Of a stretch of DNA of 64,000 nt, positions 33,881 to 42,607 are shown piece after piece. The notes beneath the pieces are model-generated. The model saw only the letters and a program-made list of their open reading frames with translations. It searched no databases and was not told the DNA's origin. Origin of the DNA: an uncultured Acinetobacter sp. (lineage in GTDB: Bacteria > Pseudomonadota > Gammaproteobacteria > Pseudomonadales > Moraxellaceae); contig NZ_CANLSL010000001.1 in the NCBI RefSeq assembly GCF_947493735.1, forward strand, positions 1 through 64,000, written 5' to 3'. Numbering within the stretch: the first letter of the stretch is position 1; every line of letters begins with the position of its first letter. Made by a program: the position numbers and the translations under genes.

Positions 33881-34858
33881 TCAACGCTGACGGCTCAACA
33901 CACGCTCTGCATCATCAGTTAAGCGCCAATAGACACGAGTACCCGAACCCATATCTGCCTGCGGAATAATCCAATTATTCCATTTCATTTGTAGTTTGAG
34001 CTGTTGCAAACTTCGAGTATCGACATGTGTTCTAGATACCGCATGTACTCGGGGCATCAATCTACGTGCTTCTGCTAGTGCAATAACTTCAAGATAGCTG
34101 TTCATGACTTTGATAAAATTCATTTCCAAAGTAGGCTGTTTGAAGTGTGGCGCCAAGATTTTTAATACTTCAAGCCACGAAAGCTCTTTCTGAAGGGTGA
34201 TATCTTTGAGGTTGCCATCTTGATAGGCTTGTGTGCGGTAATGCAAATTAAAGCTTTGCTGTTCATTTTGATCAGCTTGTGTAAAAGAAGCTTCTTGGCG
34301 TGTGCGAATTACATTCTGTTCAAGCTCCGCAACTTTTTTACGTAAGCGCACGATTTCATTTTGCAATATATCATTGGATTTTGGTCTGACCCAACCCAAT
34401 ACAGGATATTCCGTTTTAGCTTTTTGGAATGCATTTCGTACATTACGTTCAAAATCAAGTAAGCTACTGTACTCTTGAAAATATTTACTTTCAGACTTTA
34501 ATAAATCCACAAAGCCTGTGCGTTTTTTAATAATCTCAGGATCTTTATCCGTGCTCGCTTTGGTGCTGATAAAGCTTAAAATTGGCTTTTGCTTATTGAC
34601 TGCATACAGAAAGTCGAGATGCAAATAACTAATCCCTGAAGCGGATAACTCACCATACTCATCACCCAATACAAAAACCACATAGTCACACTCATCCATT
34701 TGACGGCGTGCTTGCGCTGTATTGAGTGAGTTACGTGGTTCATTAAACTGCCACGGAAAAGCACCTAAGTTGAGCAATGTATATTCTAATTTTAAACGCT
34801 CCGCCTCGACACCTTGAAATGCCGTGGAGATAAATACATGATAACGCTTATCAGACAT
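33881..34858 (-). CDS. DUF4062-domain protein
   Basis: Protein of 325 residues with an N-terminal DUF4062 domain (about 5-100): HVFISTAFQGVEAERLKLEY, then DECDYVVFVLGDEYGE and SYLHLDFLYAV. This is a TIR-like Rossmann fold often found in front of large NTPase modules in signalling and defence proteins. Here no NTPase follows; instead there is a coiled-coil segment (about 170-200) and a C-terminal region that resembles a winged-helix domain. Function unknown. It stands alone between hemH and murI. Confidence 0.7.
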   Translation of the reverse strand: MSDKRYHVFISTAFQGVEAERLKLEYTLLNLGAFPWQFNEPRNSLNTAQARRQMDECDYVVFVLGDEYGELSASGISYLHLDFLYAVNKQKPILSFISTKASTDKDPEIIKKRTGFVDLLKSESKYFQEYSSLLDFERNVRNAFQKAKTEYPVLGWVRPKSNDILQNEIVRLRKKVAELEQNVIRTRQEASFTQADQNEQQSFNLHYRTQAYQDGNLKDITLQKELSWLEVLKILAPHFKQPTLEMNFIKVMNSYLEVIALAEARRLMPRVHAVSRTHVDTRSLQQLKLQMKWNNWIIPQADMGSGTRVYWRLTDDAERVLSRQR

Positions 34859-35119
34859 GAAAATTCCTTATCACCTAAACCGTTGCCATCTCATTTATTT
34901 CGGAATGAAAATTGAAAATGAATCAAACTTGTATGATGCACGACACCGCACCACAACGGATTTAGGTCAACACACTACCTATGATTTTAAAACATTTTTA
35001 AAATCATTACCCCTTTAATTTTGCGACTTTTATCACACTTTTGAAAGATTGCTGTATTTAAATTGTTGTACTGCAACTATTGTGTATTTCTTAATCGCCA
35101 ATTAAGCATGCCTGAAATC

Positions 35120-36025
35120 TTAAAAATTAGAAAGATCACTTAGTCGGATAGTCACTTTATTTTGCAGTAGATGCGTGACCACAGCTTGCATTTGCTGTGC
35201 ATTGTTACCACTAAGCACGCACGGAATTTCAAAATTTTCTAAGGCAATTTCGCGATTGAGCTGATGTTTTTGCAAAATTCGACCACATTGTCGTGCCACT
35301 GCTTGCCCTGAATCGACCAAGACCAACCGATCGCCATACAGTCGCTCTATCGCAGGCTTTAAAAATGGATAATGGGTACAACCAAGTACCAAATGATCTG
35401 CTCCTGCATCCACCACAGGTTGCAAACATTGTTGTAAAGCAATCAAACATTCTGCGTCTAAAGCCTTACCCTGCTCAATCAATGGTACCAAGTCTAAGCA
35501 TGTGGTACTCATCACCTTAACACCTGCAGGCAAGGCAAAATGTTGAACAACATCTTGAATCAGCTTCCCTCGAAAAGTCGCAGGTGTGGCAAGTACCGCA
35601 ACAACTTTGGTCTGTGACTGAATTACCGCAGGCTTAACTGCAGGGACTAAACCAATAATGGGAAACTGCTCGCCATAATATTGACGTAAATAATCTAAGC
35701 TAAATGCCGATGCGGTATTACAGGCAACAATCGCTGCTTTACAACCTTGCTGATAGAGCCAATCAATCGCCTGTGCGGTAAAGCGACGAATTTCCTCGTC
35801 ATTACGTGCACCATAAGGCACATGCGCTGTATCGGCGAAATAGAGAATTTGCTCATTCGGTAAATAGTGATGCACATCCATAGCCACAGACAAACCACCA
35901 ATGCCTGAGTCAAAAATCCCAATGGGTGAGTTTCGATCTGCATCATTTGGCAATGCGACATCATGCCCAAGGGCTTGGCTTGACGTAGTGCTTAGGCTTG
36001 ACTGTGAGGGCGAATGAGCTGACAT
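35120..36025 (-). CDS. murI: Glutamate racemase
   Basis: Makes D-glutamate for peptidoglycan. The 301-residue protein has the two catalytic cysteines in VACNTAS (C102) and LGCTHYP (C216), and the IGIFDSGIGGLSV motif at about 35-47. The N-terminal 33 residues before this motif are serine-rich and absent from most racemases, as in the extended E. coli protein, where UDP-MurNAc-Ala regulates the enzyme; a start further downstream cannot be excluded. Confidence 0.95.
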   Translation of the reverse strand: MSAHSPSQSSLSTTSSQALGHDVALPNDADRNSPIGIFDSGIGGLSVAMDVHHYLPNEQILYFADTAHVPYGARNDEEIRRFTAQAIDWLYQQGCKAAIVACNTASAFSLDYLRQYYGEQFPIIGLVPAVKPAVIQSQTKVVAVLATPATFRGKLIQDVVQHFALPAGVKVMSTTCLDLVPLIEQGKALDAECLIALQQCLQPVVDAGADHLVLGCTHYPFLKPAIERLYGDRLVLVDSGQAVARQCGRILQKHQLNREIALENFEIPCVLSGNNAQQMQAVVTHLLQNKVTIRLSDLSNF

Positions 36026-36159
36026 ATAAGACTAAAAAAACAGATGATAAAAATTTGAATAAACTGTAAGCATCATACGCCGACTTTGCAATGAAACCAT
36101 AGCTGAATTTGTTATCTTCATGCAAAGAAAAGCAAAGCTTTGAAGTTTTGATAAACCAC

Positions 36160-36723
36160 TTATTCAGACATACCCAAGACGTACTCGATATCCCCACTTC
36201 GCAGTTTTAAACACGTGCCATCGGACATTTCAGAAAGCTCACCATAATTCACCAAATGATAGAACACATTACGCTGTACTAATGCTTCGAGTTCGTAGCG
36301 GACTTTGACATAAGGGCGCACTTCGTCATCGAACGCTCGCATATAGATCGGATGATCCGCATCAAGAACAAAGACATCCTGATTTTGCGTGGTCATTTGC
36401 AGATATTGCTTCCCATCGACTTCTATTTGATCGACCGCACTGATAAGTAGTGGCGCATCTTCCACTTGGATTTTGATTTTTTCTACTGGCGTCTTTAGGA
36501 AGAATTCGTCACCTTCTCGCCATAATATTTTGGCAAATAGATCGACCATCTTTTGACGTCGAATCGGTCGCCCTTCGTGCCACCATTCACCATTGGCTTT
36601 GATCACCAAATCCATCTCGCCACAATAGTCTGGATTCCACTTTTCCAAAGGTGGAATCGTGCGATCATGTGCAAATTGTTGTAAATAACTGGCAATATTT
36701 TCAAAATTTGCCGAATCTACCAT
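36160..36723 (-). CDS. DUF1285-family protein
   Basis: Cytoplasmic protein of 187 residues of the DUF1285 family. Visible conserved text includes PPLEKWNPDYCGEMDLVI, GEWWHEGRPIRRQKMVDLFA, DEFFLKTPVEKIKI and the QNVF-YHLV-like segment near 152. The family has a two-domain fold of unknown function. It is upstream of murI on the same strand with about 135 bp between. The 307 bp upstream to the next gene hold no gene that I can see. Confidence 0.8.
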   Translation of the reverse strand: MVDSANFENIASYLQQFAHDRTIPPLEKWNPDYCGEMDLVIKANGEWWHEGRPIRRQKMVDLFAKILWREGDEFFLKTPVEKIKIQVEDAPLLISAVDQIEVDGKQYLQMTTQNQDVFVLDADHPIYMRAFDDEVRPYVKVRYELEALVQRNVFYHLVNYGELSEMSDGTCLKLRSGDIEYVLGMSE

Positions 36724-37030
36724 TTTATTTTCCTTTTGACTGATGCGTCATTAGCACCTGAAAAATCAGCATTTTCCAATGCTTATGCACGAATGACAAC
36801 AAAATAAGTTGCTCTAGCCAATTGGCTAAACTGCCATTTTGAAATTATAATAACAAGATATAAATGTGACACGATGTTAGTTTTGTGTCCAAGCAAATTT
36901 TAAGGTTTGTTCGCTTCATACATTGAGTCAGGTATGAATCACAGCAAACACCCTATATTCATGGCAGCACCGAGTTGAAACAAAGCTTCGACAATACGGT
37001 TGCCACCGTCAATGATTTGAGGAGTCCTAC

Positions 37031-38743
37031 ATGGAGCACATCGAACGTGAATCAATGGAGTTTGACGTTGTAATCGTCGGTGCAGGGCCATCTGGTCTAT
37101 CTGCTGCGATTCGTCTTCGTCAGCTTGCAATCGAAAATAATCTACCTGATTTATCAGTATGTGTCGTGGAAAAAGGCTCTGAAGTCGGTGCCCATATTCT
37201 TTCTGGTGCAGTGCTTGAGCCACGTGCCTTAAACGAACTTTTCCCAAATTGGAAAGAAGAAGGTGCGCCTGTCACTGTTGAAGTCAAAGAAGACGAAACT
37301 TACTTCTTATTGTCTGAAGAAAAATCACAAAAAATGCCTCATTGGATGGTGCCAAAGTCAATGCACAACGATGGCAACTATGTGATTTCATTGGGTAATG
37401 TCGTTCGTTGGTTGGGTCAAAAAGCAGAAGAGCTTGAAGTATCCATCTTCCCAGGTTTTGCAGCTTCTGAAATTTTGTATCATGAAGATGGTACGGTCAA
37501 AGGCATCCAAACTGGTGATATGGGCATCGGCAAAGATGGCGAACCAACGCACAATTTCACACCGGGTTATGAACTTCATGCAAAATACACACTATTTGCA
37601 GAAGGTTGCCGTGGACATCTTGGTAAGCGTTTGATTTCAAAATTTGGTCTAGATAAAGATGCTGATCCACAGCACTACGGTATCGGCATCAAAGAGCTTT
37701 GGGAAATCGACCCTGCAAAACACAAACCAGGTTTGGTGATGCACGGTTCAGGTTGGCCCTTGGCGGAAACAGGTTCATCAGGCGGTTGGTGGTTATACCA
37801 CGCAGAAAACAACCAAGTGACTTTGGGCTTGATCGTGGACTTGTCTTATGAAAATCCACATATGTATCCGTTCATGGAAATGCAACGTTGGAAAACCCAT
37901 CCACTGATCAAACAGTATTTGGAAGGCGGTAAGCGTATTTCTTATGGCGCACGTGCAGTCGTTAAAGGCGGTCTAAACGCATTGCCTAAGCTGACTTTCC
38001 CAGGTGGTTGCTTGATTGGTGATGATGCAGGTTTCTTGAACTTCTCAAAAATCAAAGGCTCTCACACTGCAATGAAGTCAGGCATGCTCTGTGCTGAGGC
38101 TGTATTTGAAGAAATCAAAGCAGGCGCAGAAAAAGGCGGCGACCTGATGGTTGCTCGTGTGCTTGAAGGCGAAGATCACTTTGCCAAAGAAGTTTCAACG
38201 TATACGCAGAAGTTTGATAATAGCTGGCTCAAAGAAGAGTTGTACCGCTCTCGTAACTTCGGTGCGGCAATGCATAAATTCGGTCTATGGATCGGTGGTG
38301 CGTTTAACTTCGTTGATCAAAACATTTTCCAAGTACCTTTTACTTTGCATGATCTGAAACAAGATTATGCGGTACTGAAAAATGTCGATGCGGTGAGCTT
38401 TAAACCGAACTATCCAAAACCAGATGGCAAGTTGACTTTTGATCGTTTATCTTCGGTATTTGTCTCAAATACGGTGCATGAAGAAAATCAGCCTGCACAT
38501 TTGAAATTGACGAACCCTGATATTCCAGTCGATGTGAACTTACCAAAATGGGACGAGCCTGCACAACGCTACTGCCCTGCGGGTGTTTATGAAATAATGG
38601 AAAATGATGACGGTTCGAAGCGTTTCCAAATTAACGCTGCCAACTGTGTACATTGTAAGACTTGTGATATCAAAGACCCATCACAAAACATCACTTGGGT
38701 TGTACCTGAGGGTGGCGGTGGTCCTAACTATCCAAATATGTAA
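37031..38743 (+). CDS. Electron transfer flavoprotein-ubiquinone oxidoreductase
   Basis: Membrane-associated enzyme of 570 residues that passes electrons from ETF (fatty and amino acid acyl-CoA dehydrogenases) to ubiquinone. The FAD motif is VIVGAGPSGLSAAIRL (about 11-26), the ubiquinone-domain region follows, and the C-terminal 4Fe-4S cluster is ligated by the cysteines in CPAGVYE, CVHCKTC and the region before DPSQNI. GAGGAG seven bases before the ATG fixes the start. A terminator follows. Confidence 0.95.
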   Translation: MEHIERESMEFDVVIVGAGPSGLSAAIRLRQLAIENNLPDLSVCVVEKGSEVGAHILSGAVLEPRALNELFPNWKEEGAPVTVEVKEDETYFLLSEEKSQKMPHWMVPKSMHNDGNYVISLGNVVRWLGQKAEELEVSIFPGFAASEILYHEDGTVKGIQTGDMGIGKDGEPTHNFTPGYELHAKYTLFAEGCRGHLGKRLISKFGLDKDADPQHYGIGIKELWEIDPAKHKPGLVMHGSGWPLAETGSSGGWWLYHAENNQVTLGLIVDLSYENPHMYPFMEMQRWKTHPLIKQYLEGGKRISYGARAVVKGGLNALPKLTFPGGCLIGDDAGFLNFSKIKGSHTAMKSGMLCAEAVFEEIKAGAEKGGDLMVARVLEGEDHFAKEVSTYTQKFDNSWLKEELYRSRNFGAAMHKFGLWIGGAFNFVDQNIFQVPFTLHDLKQDYAVLKNVDAVSFKPNYPKPDGKLTFDRLSSVFVSNTVHEENQPAHLKLTNPDIPVDVNLPKWDEPAQRYCPAGVYEIMENDDGSKRFQINAANCVHCKTCDIKDPSQNITWVVPEGGGGPNYPNM

Positions 38744-38800
38744 TTTGGATAGTCTTGCGAAGCAGTGCCTCTCATATCCGAATATGTAATTCGTTGCGTT

Positions 38801-38830
38801 AAAAAATCCGAGTTTCGACTCGGATTTTTT
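38801..38830 (+). terminator. Rho-independent terminator after ETF-QO
   Basis: Stem AATCCGAGT/ACTCGGATT around a TTCG tetraloop, with six A residues before and a T tract after; probably works in both directions. Confidence 0.92.
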
Positions 38831-39010
38831 GTGCTTGTCATGCTGCGCTTGAACGCTTTGTCTATGCTCACGGCGCAATAATTCTGAATTTCAAAACGCC
38901 TTGGCAAATGATTGCGCAATGTTATGATGAGGTTCTTGGTGTTTTTTACAGAATCTTTGCCTGAAAGCCATGACACGCAACGTAAACTCGATTATTTTTA
39001 GAATTGCAGA

Positions 39011-39505
39011 ATGAGAATGACATTTTTGAAATCTTCGGTTGGCTTGTTTTGGCTAACGACCTTATTCGTTAGCAATCTTGCTCATGCTAATCGTGATCAG
39101 GATGCATTAATCTGTGTTGTTGATGTTGCGTCTCAGGGTAAATCTCATCGTAAGTCTCATGCCAAGTTTTATGCTGAGCTTGCGACAACGCCGAACAAGC
39201 AACGTCAAGGGTTGATGTTTCTCCAATCAATGGCAGATGACCAAGCCATGTTATTCATCTACCCGAAACCGCACCAAGTCGGTTTTTGGATGCGTAATAC
39301 GCTGATTCCTTTGGATATGCTGTTTTTTGATGACCGTGGTGAATTGCTTGAAATCAAACAAAATCTCCCACCCTGCAAAACTCAACACTGTCCAATCTAC
39401 GTTGCGAAAAATTCGAATATCAAATATGTACTGGAAGTCAATGCTGGGCAAAGTCAGCTGTTGGATATTCAGGTCGGAGCTCAACTTTATGGTTGTGGGA
39501 GGTAA
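39011..39505 (+). CDS. DUF192-family exported protein
   Basis: Protein of 164 residues with a Sec signal peptide (about 1-26, ending near AHA) and a DUF192 domain: AELATTPNKQRQGLMFLQSM, ML-FIYPKPHQVGFWMRNT and IPLDMLFFDDRGELLEI, ending in KYVLEVNAG. These are small periplasmic proteins of unknown function found in many proteobacteria and archaea. It marks the left core boundary of the repeat-bracketed cassette that follows. Confidence 0.85.
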   Translation: MRMTFLKSSVGLFWLTTLFVSNLAHANRDQDALICVVDVASQGKSHRKSHAKFYAELATTPNKQRQGLMFLQSMADDQAMLFIYPKPHQVGFWMRNTLIPLDMLFFDDRGELLEIKQNLPPCKTQHCPIYVAKNSNIKYVLEVNAGQSQLLDIQVGAQLYGCGR

Positions 39506-39580
39506 AACCTTTGTTTTTTTTCAGATCGTGTAGTATGGTCAGCGCCTAGTCGATTTCTGTTTAACCCGTGCGCCAACCAG

Positions 39581-39618
39581 TTTGGCATGACACCTGAGAA
39601 ACATTGTTTCGGAACGGT
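39581..39618 (+). repeat. Left copy of a 38-bp imperfect direct repeat
   Basis: Matches 40758-40795 on the same strand at 32 of 38 positions: TTTGGCAT, ACCTGAGAAACAT and TTTCGG are shared blocks. The two copies bracket the two-gene AT-rich cassette. Just before it, GCGCCAA-CCAG-TTTGGCA forms a short imperfect hairpin with the repeat start. Confidence 0.6.
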
Positions 39619-39755
39619 GGAACTAGGCAAATTGGATTATTCGATTTCTACTTTTGAGTTGAATTATTTTGAGGGGGTTACCACTTGAGTTAAAAATAAA
39701 TTATTGTTAATATTTATTATATATAATAATTTATGAAAATATTTTCAGGAATTGT

Positions 39756-40256
39756 ATGAGTAGTGATGTAATCAGTATAATTGGAACCGCTATAACAATT
39801 TTAGGTATTATAGTTACAATACATTTTGCAAAGCAGGCTGATAAACATCGGAAAGCAGCAGATCAGCATGAAAAACAGGCGCAGATATATTCGAATCAGA
39901 TTAAATCTGATTTAAGAAAAATCAATCTATCTAACTGCACTGATATGTTGAAGAAAATGTTAGAGGAAGTTCGTAGATTACCAATAGATACTAATCAGAC
40001 ACTTAAAGGAGTAAAGGTTGAGAACCTTATTCTAAATATAAAATCATATTTTGATGGAACCTTATCTTTAATTGATATCGCAGGTAGTGATAGAGAAATT
40101 AGAAGGATGGTGTCAGAAGCGCAAGCTATCTTACATAAGTATGAAAGTGATTTTCATGCTAGATTAAACCCTTTACCGGCACCACATGATTTACAAGTGT
40201 CTATTCAGGATTGTATATCTAATATTAATAGTAAAATTTATAGTATAGAAGGATGA
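39756..40256 (+). CDS. Hypothetical membrane-anchored protein, cassette gene 1
   Basis: Unrecognised 166-residue protein. Residues 4-25 (DVISIIGTAITILGIIVTIHF) form one membrane helix, then a basic, coiled-coil-like stretch (KQADKHRKAADQHEKQAQIY) and a soluble helical domain. Composition is strongly AT-rich, unlike the genes around it. It is separated from cassette gene 2 by only three bases, so the pair forms an operon. The membrane-anchor plus helical design is seen in some phage-defence effectors, but no motif proves such a role. Confidence 0.55.
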   Translation: MSSDVISIIGTAITILGIIVTIHFAKQADKHRKAADQHEKQAQIYSNQIKSDLRKINLSNCTDMLKKMLEEVRRLPIDTNQTLKGVKVENLILNIKSYFDGTLSLIDIAGSDREIRRMVSEAQAILHKYESDFHARLNPLPAPHDLQVSIQDCISNINSKIYSIEG

Positions 40257-40259
40257 ATC

Positions 40260-40631
40260 ATGGATTTATTATCAATTGAAAAAGATATTCGTAAAATGAA
40301 ATATCAAATACAAGTTTTAGGTAATTGTATTGACTATGAACGCAATCCCGTTGAATCTTTAATTTTATCTATGGATTGGGATGAGTCACAACTAGATAAA
40401 GCACATGATATTTTTGAAAAATATGATAATCTTTTATCAAATAAACAGCCCATAGTTTGGTCTAGATTCGAACATGAATTAAGAGATGAATTTGGAATAG
40501 GCTATCAGACAGTAAAAATGGTAGTTTTAGCCTTTTTTAATAATAGCCAGTGGGTTGATGTTTGTCATGGTTATGCTATGAGTTTTGAGCCAACCACGCC
40601 TATTGAATTTCATCAAATTACTCGTCGTTAA
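40260..40631 (+). CDS. Hypothetical protein, cassette gene 2 (possibly DUF1878-like)
   Basis: Protein of 123 residues, AT-rich. The layout (IEKDIRKMKYQIQVLGNCID, ESLILSMDWDESQLDKAHDI, SRFEHELRDEF, a C-terminal FNNSQWVDVCHGY) loosely resembles the DUF1878 family (Bacillus YhaI), whose function is unknown; the match is by eye and weak. No catalytic residues recognised. It follows gene 1 by three bases and belongs to the same cassette. Confidence 0.5.
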   Translation: MDLLSIEKDIRKMKYQIQVLGNCIDYERNPVESLILSMDWDESQLDKAHDIFEKYDNLLSNKQPIVWSRFEHELRDEFGIGYQTVKMVVLAFFNNSQWVDVCHGYAMSFEPTTPIEFHQITRR

Positions 40632-40677
40632 AAAAGAAGCCGTCTCAAAACAAAGTTTTCTTGTAGATTTTGCCTCG

Positions 40678-40698
40678 TTGCACCCTTGTAGGGTGCAA
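40678..40698. repeat. Perfect hairpin at the cassette's right end
   Basis: Nine-bp perfect stem TTGCACCCT/AGGGTGCAA (40678-40686 and 40690-40698) with a TGT loop, 47 bp after the second cassette gene. AATGCCAAA (40697-40705) right after it is the inverse of TTTGGCATT at the right direct repeat. It could terminate the cassette transcript, though no T tract follows, or be a recombination or replication structure. Confidence 0.5.
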
Positions 40699-40757
40699 TG
40701 CCAAACTATCGACGGTCTGACCCTAACAAATCCCTGTATAATCTAAACGTTAACCTG

Positions 40758-40795
40758 TTTGGCATTCCACCTGAGAAACATCATTTCGGCACAGT
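40758..40795 (+). repeat. Right copy of a 38-bp imperfect direct repeat
   Basis: Partner of 39581-39618 (32 of 38 identical, same orientation). Together they delimit about 1.2 kb of AT-rich DNA with two genes, between the DUF192 gene and the persulfide operon. Confidence 0.6.
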
Positions 40796-40834
40796 TTCAC
40801 GAGACAAAATACAGTTTTATTACACCACCATCGA

Positions 40835-41710
40835 TTAAAAATAATTCAGTGGCAATTTTAAATAACGCTGTCCATTTTCTTCAGGTTCTGGAAAATGTCC
40901 TGCTAACATATTGATTTGGATTGCAGGTAAGATCAGCCGTGGCATAGACAGCGTCGCATCTCGCTGGGTGCGCATCTCGATAAATGCCGATTTTTCAGTG
41001 CCAGCTTGGATGTGGATATTTTCAGTCTTCTGCGTGCGTACATCACTTTGATAACAATAGCTTTCACGTCCATCGGGCAAATAATCATGACAAAGAAAAA
41101 TACGTGTCGTATCAGGTAGTTGATAAAGCCGTTGCACCGAATCAAATAATTGCTCTGCACTACCTTTTGGAAAATCACAACGTGCCGTGCCGTAGTCAGG
41201 CATAAATAAAGTATCACCGACAAAGACTGCATCGCCAATCACATAGCTCAAACAAGCAGGCGTGTGCCCTGGTGTGGGAATGTTATAGGCGCTTAAACTG
41301 CCAATTTCGAATGCCTCACCATCGGCAAATAGATAGTCAAAATGCTGTGTGGCATTGATTTGTTTGATGTCTAAATGATAAATCTTGGAAAATGTCTCTT
41401 GTACAATGCCAATCTTTGCACTCATGGCGACTTTGCCACCCAGTTTTTGTTTTAAATATTGCGAGGCACTGAGATGATCAGCATGGACATGGGTTTCCAA
41501 TATCCATTGTACGGATAGCTTTTCTGATAAAATATAATCCATCATCTGATCGGCATGCGTCGTTGAAGTCGATGCCGACGCCGCATCATAATCCAGTACC
41601 GAATCTATAATTGCGCATTCAGAGCTATGAGGATCACTCACCACATAGCTAAACGTATTCGTGTCTTGATGAAAGAATGACTGTATTTTTGCTTGGCTCG
41701 TTGTATTCAT
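40835..41710 (-). CDS. ETHE1/Blh-like metallo-hydrolase, probable persulfide dioxygenase
   Basis: Metallo-beta-lactamase-fold protein of 291 residues. Motif THVHADHLSASQYLKQK gives H-x-H-x-D-H, with further ligands in PTPGHTPACLSY, VFVGDTLFMPDYGTARCDFP and LCHDYLPDGR. The GTARCDFP text is typical of the ETHE1/Blh branch that oxidises glutathione persulfide. GGAGGT six bases before the ATG at 41710 fixes the start and rules out the long open frame upstream. Its start overlaps the stop of the YeeE gene (ATGA), forming a Blh plus two-permease operon as in BigR regulons. Confidence 0.85.
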   Translation of the reverse strand: MNTTSQAKIQSFFHQDTNTFSYVVSDPHSSECAIIDSVLDYDAASASTSTTHADQMMDYILSEKLSVQWILETHVHADHLSASQYLKQKLGGKVAMSAKIGIVQETFSKIYHLDIKQINATQHFDYLFADGEAFEIGSLSAYNIPTPGHTPACLSYVIGDAVFVGDTLFMPDYGTARCDFPKGSAEQLFDSVQRLYQLPDTTRIFLCHDYLPDGRESYCYQSDVRTQKTENIHIQAGTEKSAFIEMRTQRDATLSMPRLILPAIQINMLAGHFPEPEENGQRYLKLPLNYF

Positions 41711-42126
41711 GAACGACCTCCAAAACGATTGGCAATAAACATCCCGAGCAACATGGCAATGATAAAGTATAACGCTGAATAATAGCCTAAGCCGATCAAA
41801 GTCAAACTTGGCGCAGGACAAATTCCCACCAGACCCCAACCAACACCAAACAATATTGCACCAATGATCAATCGGCGATCAATGTGTTGAACTGTTGGAA
41901 GGGCGATTTTTTCACCGAAAATAGTGCGTGGAGATGTTTTACGAACTGCGAGTTGGAATGGTACAAAAGCAATGAGAATCGCACCAATCATGACAAAGGC
42001 AAGGCTCGCATCCCAACGACCAAAAACATCTAAAAAGTCTAATACTTTTTTTGGGTTCGACATGCCTGAAAACATTAAGCCGATTGAAAATAGCGCACCA
42101 AATAACATTGCAAATAGATTTTTCAT
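41707..42126 (-). CDS. YeeE/YedE-type membrane protein, second half
   Basis: Inner-membrane protein of 139 residues with four hydrophobic segments; MKNLFAMLFGALFSIGLMFSG, SNPKKVLDFLDVFG and GVGWGLVGICPAPSLTLIG are typical of the C-terminal half of YeeE/YedE (PmpB-like) permeases. The conserved cysteine in GICPAP is the sulfur-handling residue in YeeE thiosulfate channels. The ATG at 42126 overlaps the stop of the first-half gene. Together the two halves should form one sulfur-compound permease. Confidence 0.85.
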   Translation of the reverse strand: MKNLFAMLFGALFSIGLMFSGMSNPKKVLDFLDVFGRWDASLAFVMIGAILIAFVPFQLAVRKTSPRTIFGEKIALPTVQHIDRRLIIGAILFGVGWGLVGICPAPSLTLIGLGYYSALYFIIAMLLGMFIANRFGGRS

Positions 42127-42539
42127 CACACTCCCCCTTGCATTAGGTGGCGCATGACGTAAACCGTAATAAAACCTGCAGTCATAAAGGTACAAGTTGC
42201 TACAATTGAGCGAATAGATAGCCGACTCATACCACAAATACCATGACCACTCGTACAACCAGATCCGATTCGAGTGCCAAAGCCAACCAATAACCCTGCA
42301 ATGATCAATAATATTGGATGGCTACTTAGCTCAATATCAGGCTGAACGATCTGCGCATAGAAAAATGGCGTAATGAATAAACCAAGTAAAAACCACACAG
42401 CAGGCGATTGCATTTGCCCTTGTAAGACTTGAGAAATCAAACCACTAATACCTGCGATTCGACCAAGAATATAAAGATAGCCGACCACAGCAATACCAAG
42501 CAACACGCCACCAATCAAAGCATAAAGATAATCATGCAC
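42126..42539 (-). CDS. YeeE/YedE-type membrane protein, first half
   Basis: Inner-membrane protein of 137 residues with four hydrophobic segments. GGVLLGIAVVGYLYILGRIAG is the N-terminal YeeE signature, and GFGTRIGSGCTSGHGICGMS carries the conserved cysteines of the transport path. It is the first gene of the three-gene operon 42539-40835. No ArsR-type regulator (BigR) is next to it; a MITE-like element lies about 70 bp upstream of its start. Confidence 0.88.
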   Translation of the reverse strand: MHDYLYALIGGVLLGIAVVGYLYILGRIAGISGLISQVLQGQMQSPAVWFLLGLFITPFFYAQIVQPDIELSSHPILLIIAGLLVGFGTRIGSGCTSGHGICGMSRLSIRSIVATCTFMTAGFITVYVMRHLMQGGV

Positions 42540-42607
42540 GATATAGATACTCCGCGTGAGACAAGATCGCTTGCGGTTAGGTCGATGTTGCCTCGATCAA
42601 AGGATTA

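Noticed and set aside
39581..40795. Integron attC or XerC/D (pdif) sites around the two-gene cassette
   Set aside because: The repeats lack the RYYYAAC/GTTRRRY core pairing of attC and do not resemble dif half-sites; no integrase is present.
41711..41839. Extended start for the ETHE1/Blh-like enzyme
   Set aside because: The extension overlaps the YeeE gene; GGAGGT before ATG 41710 and the ATGA overlap mark the true start.
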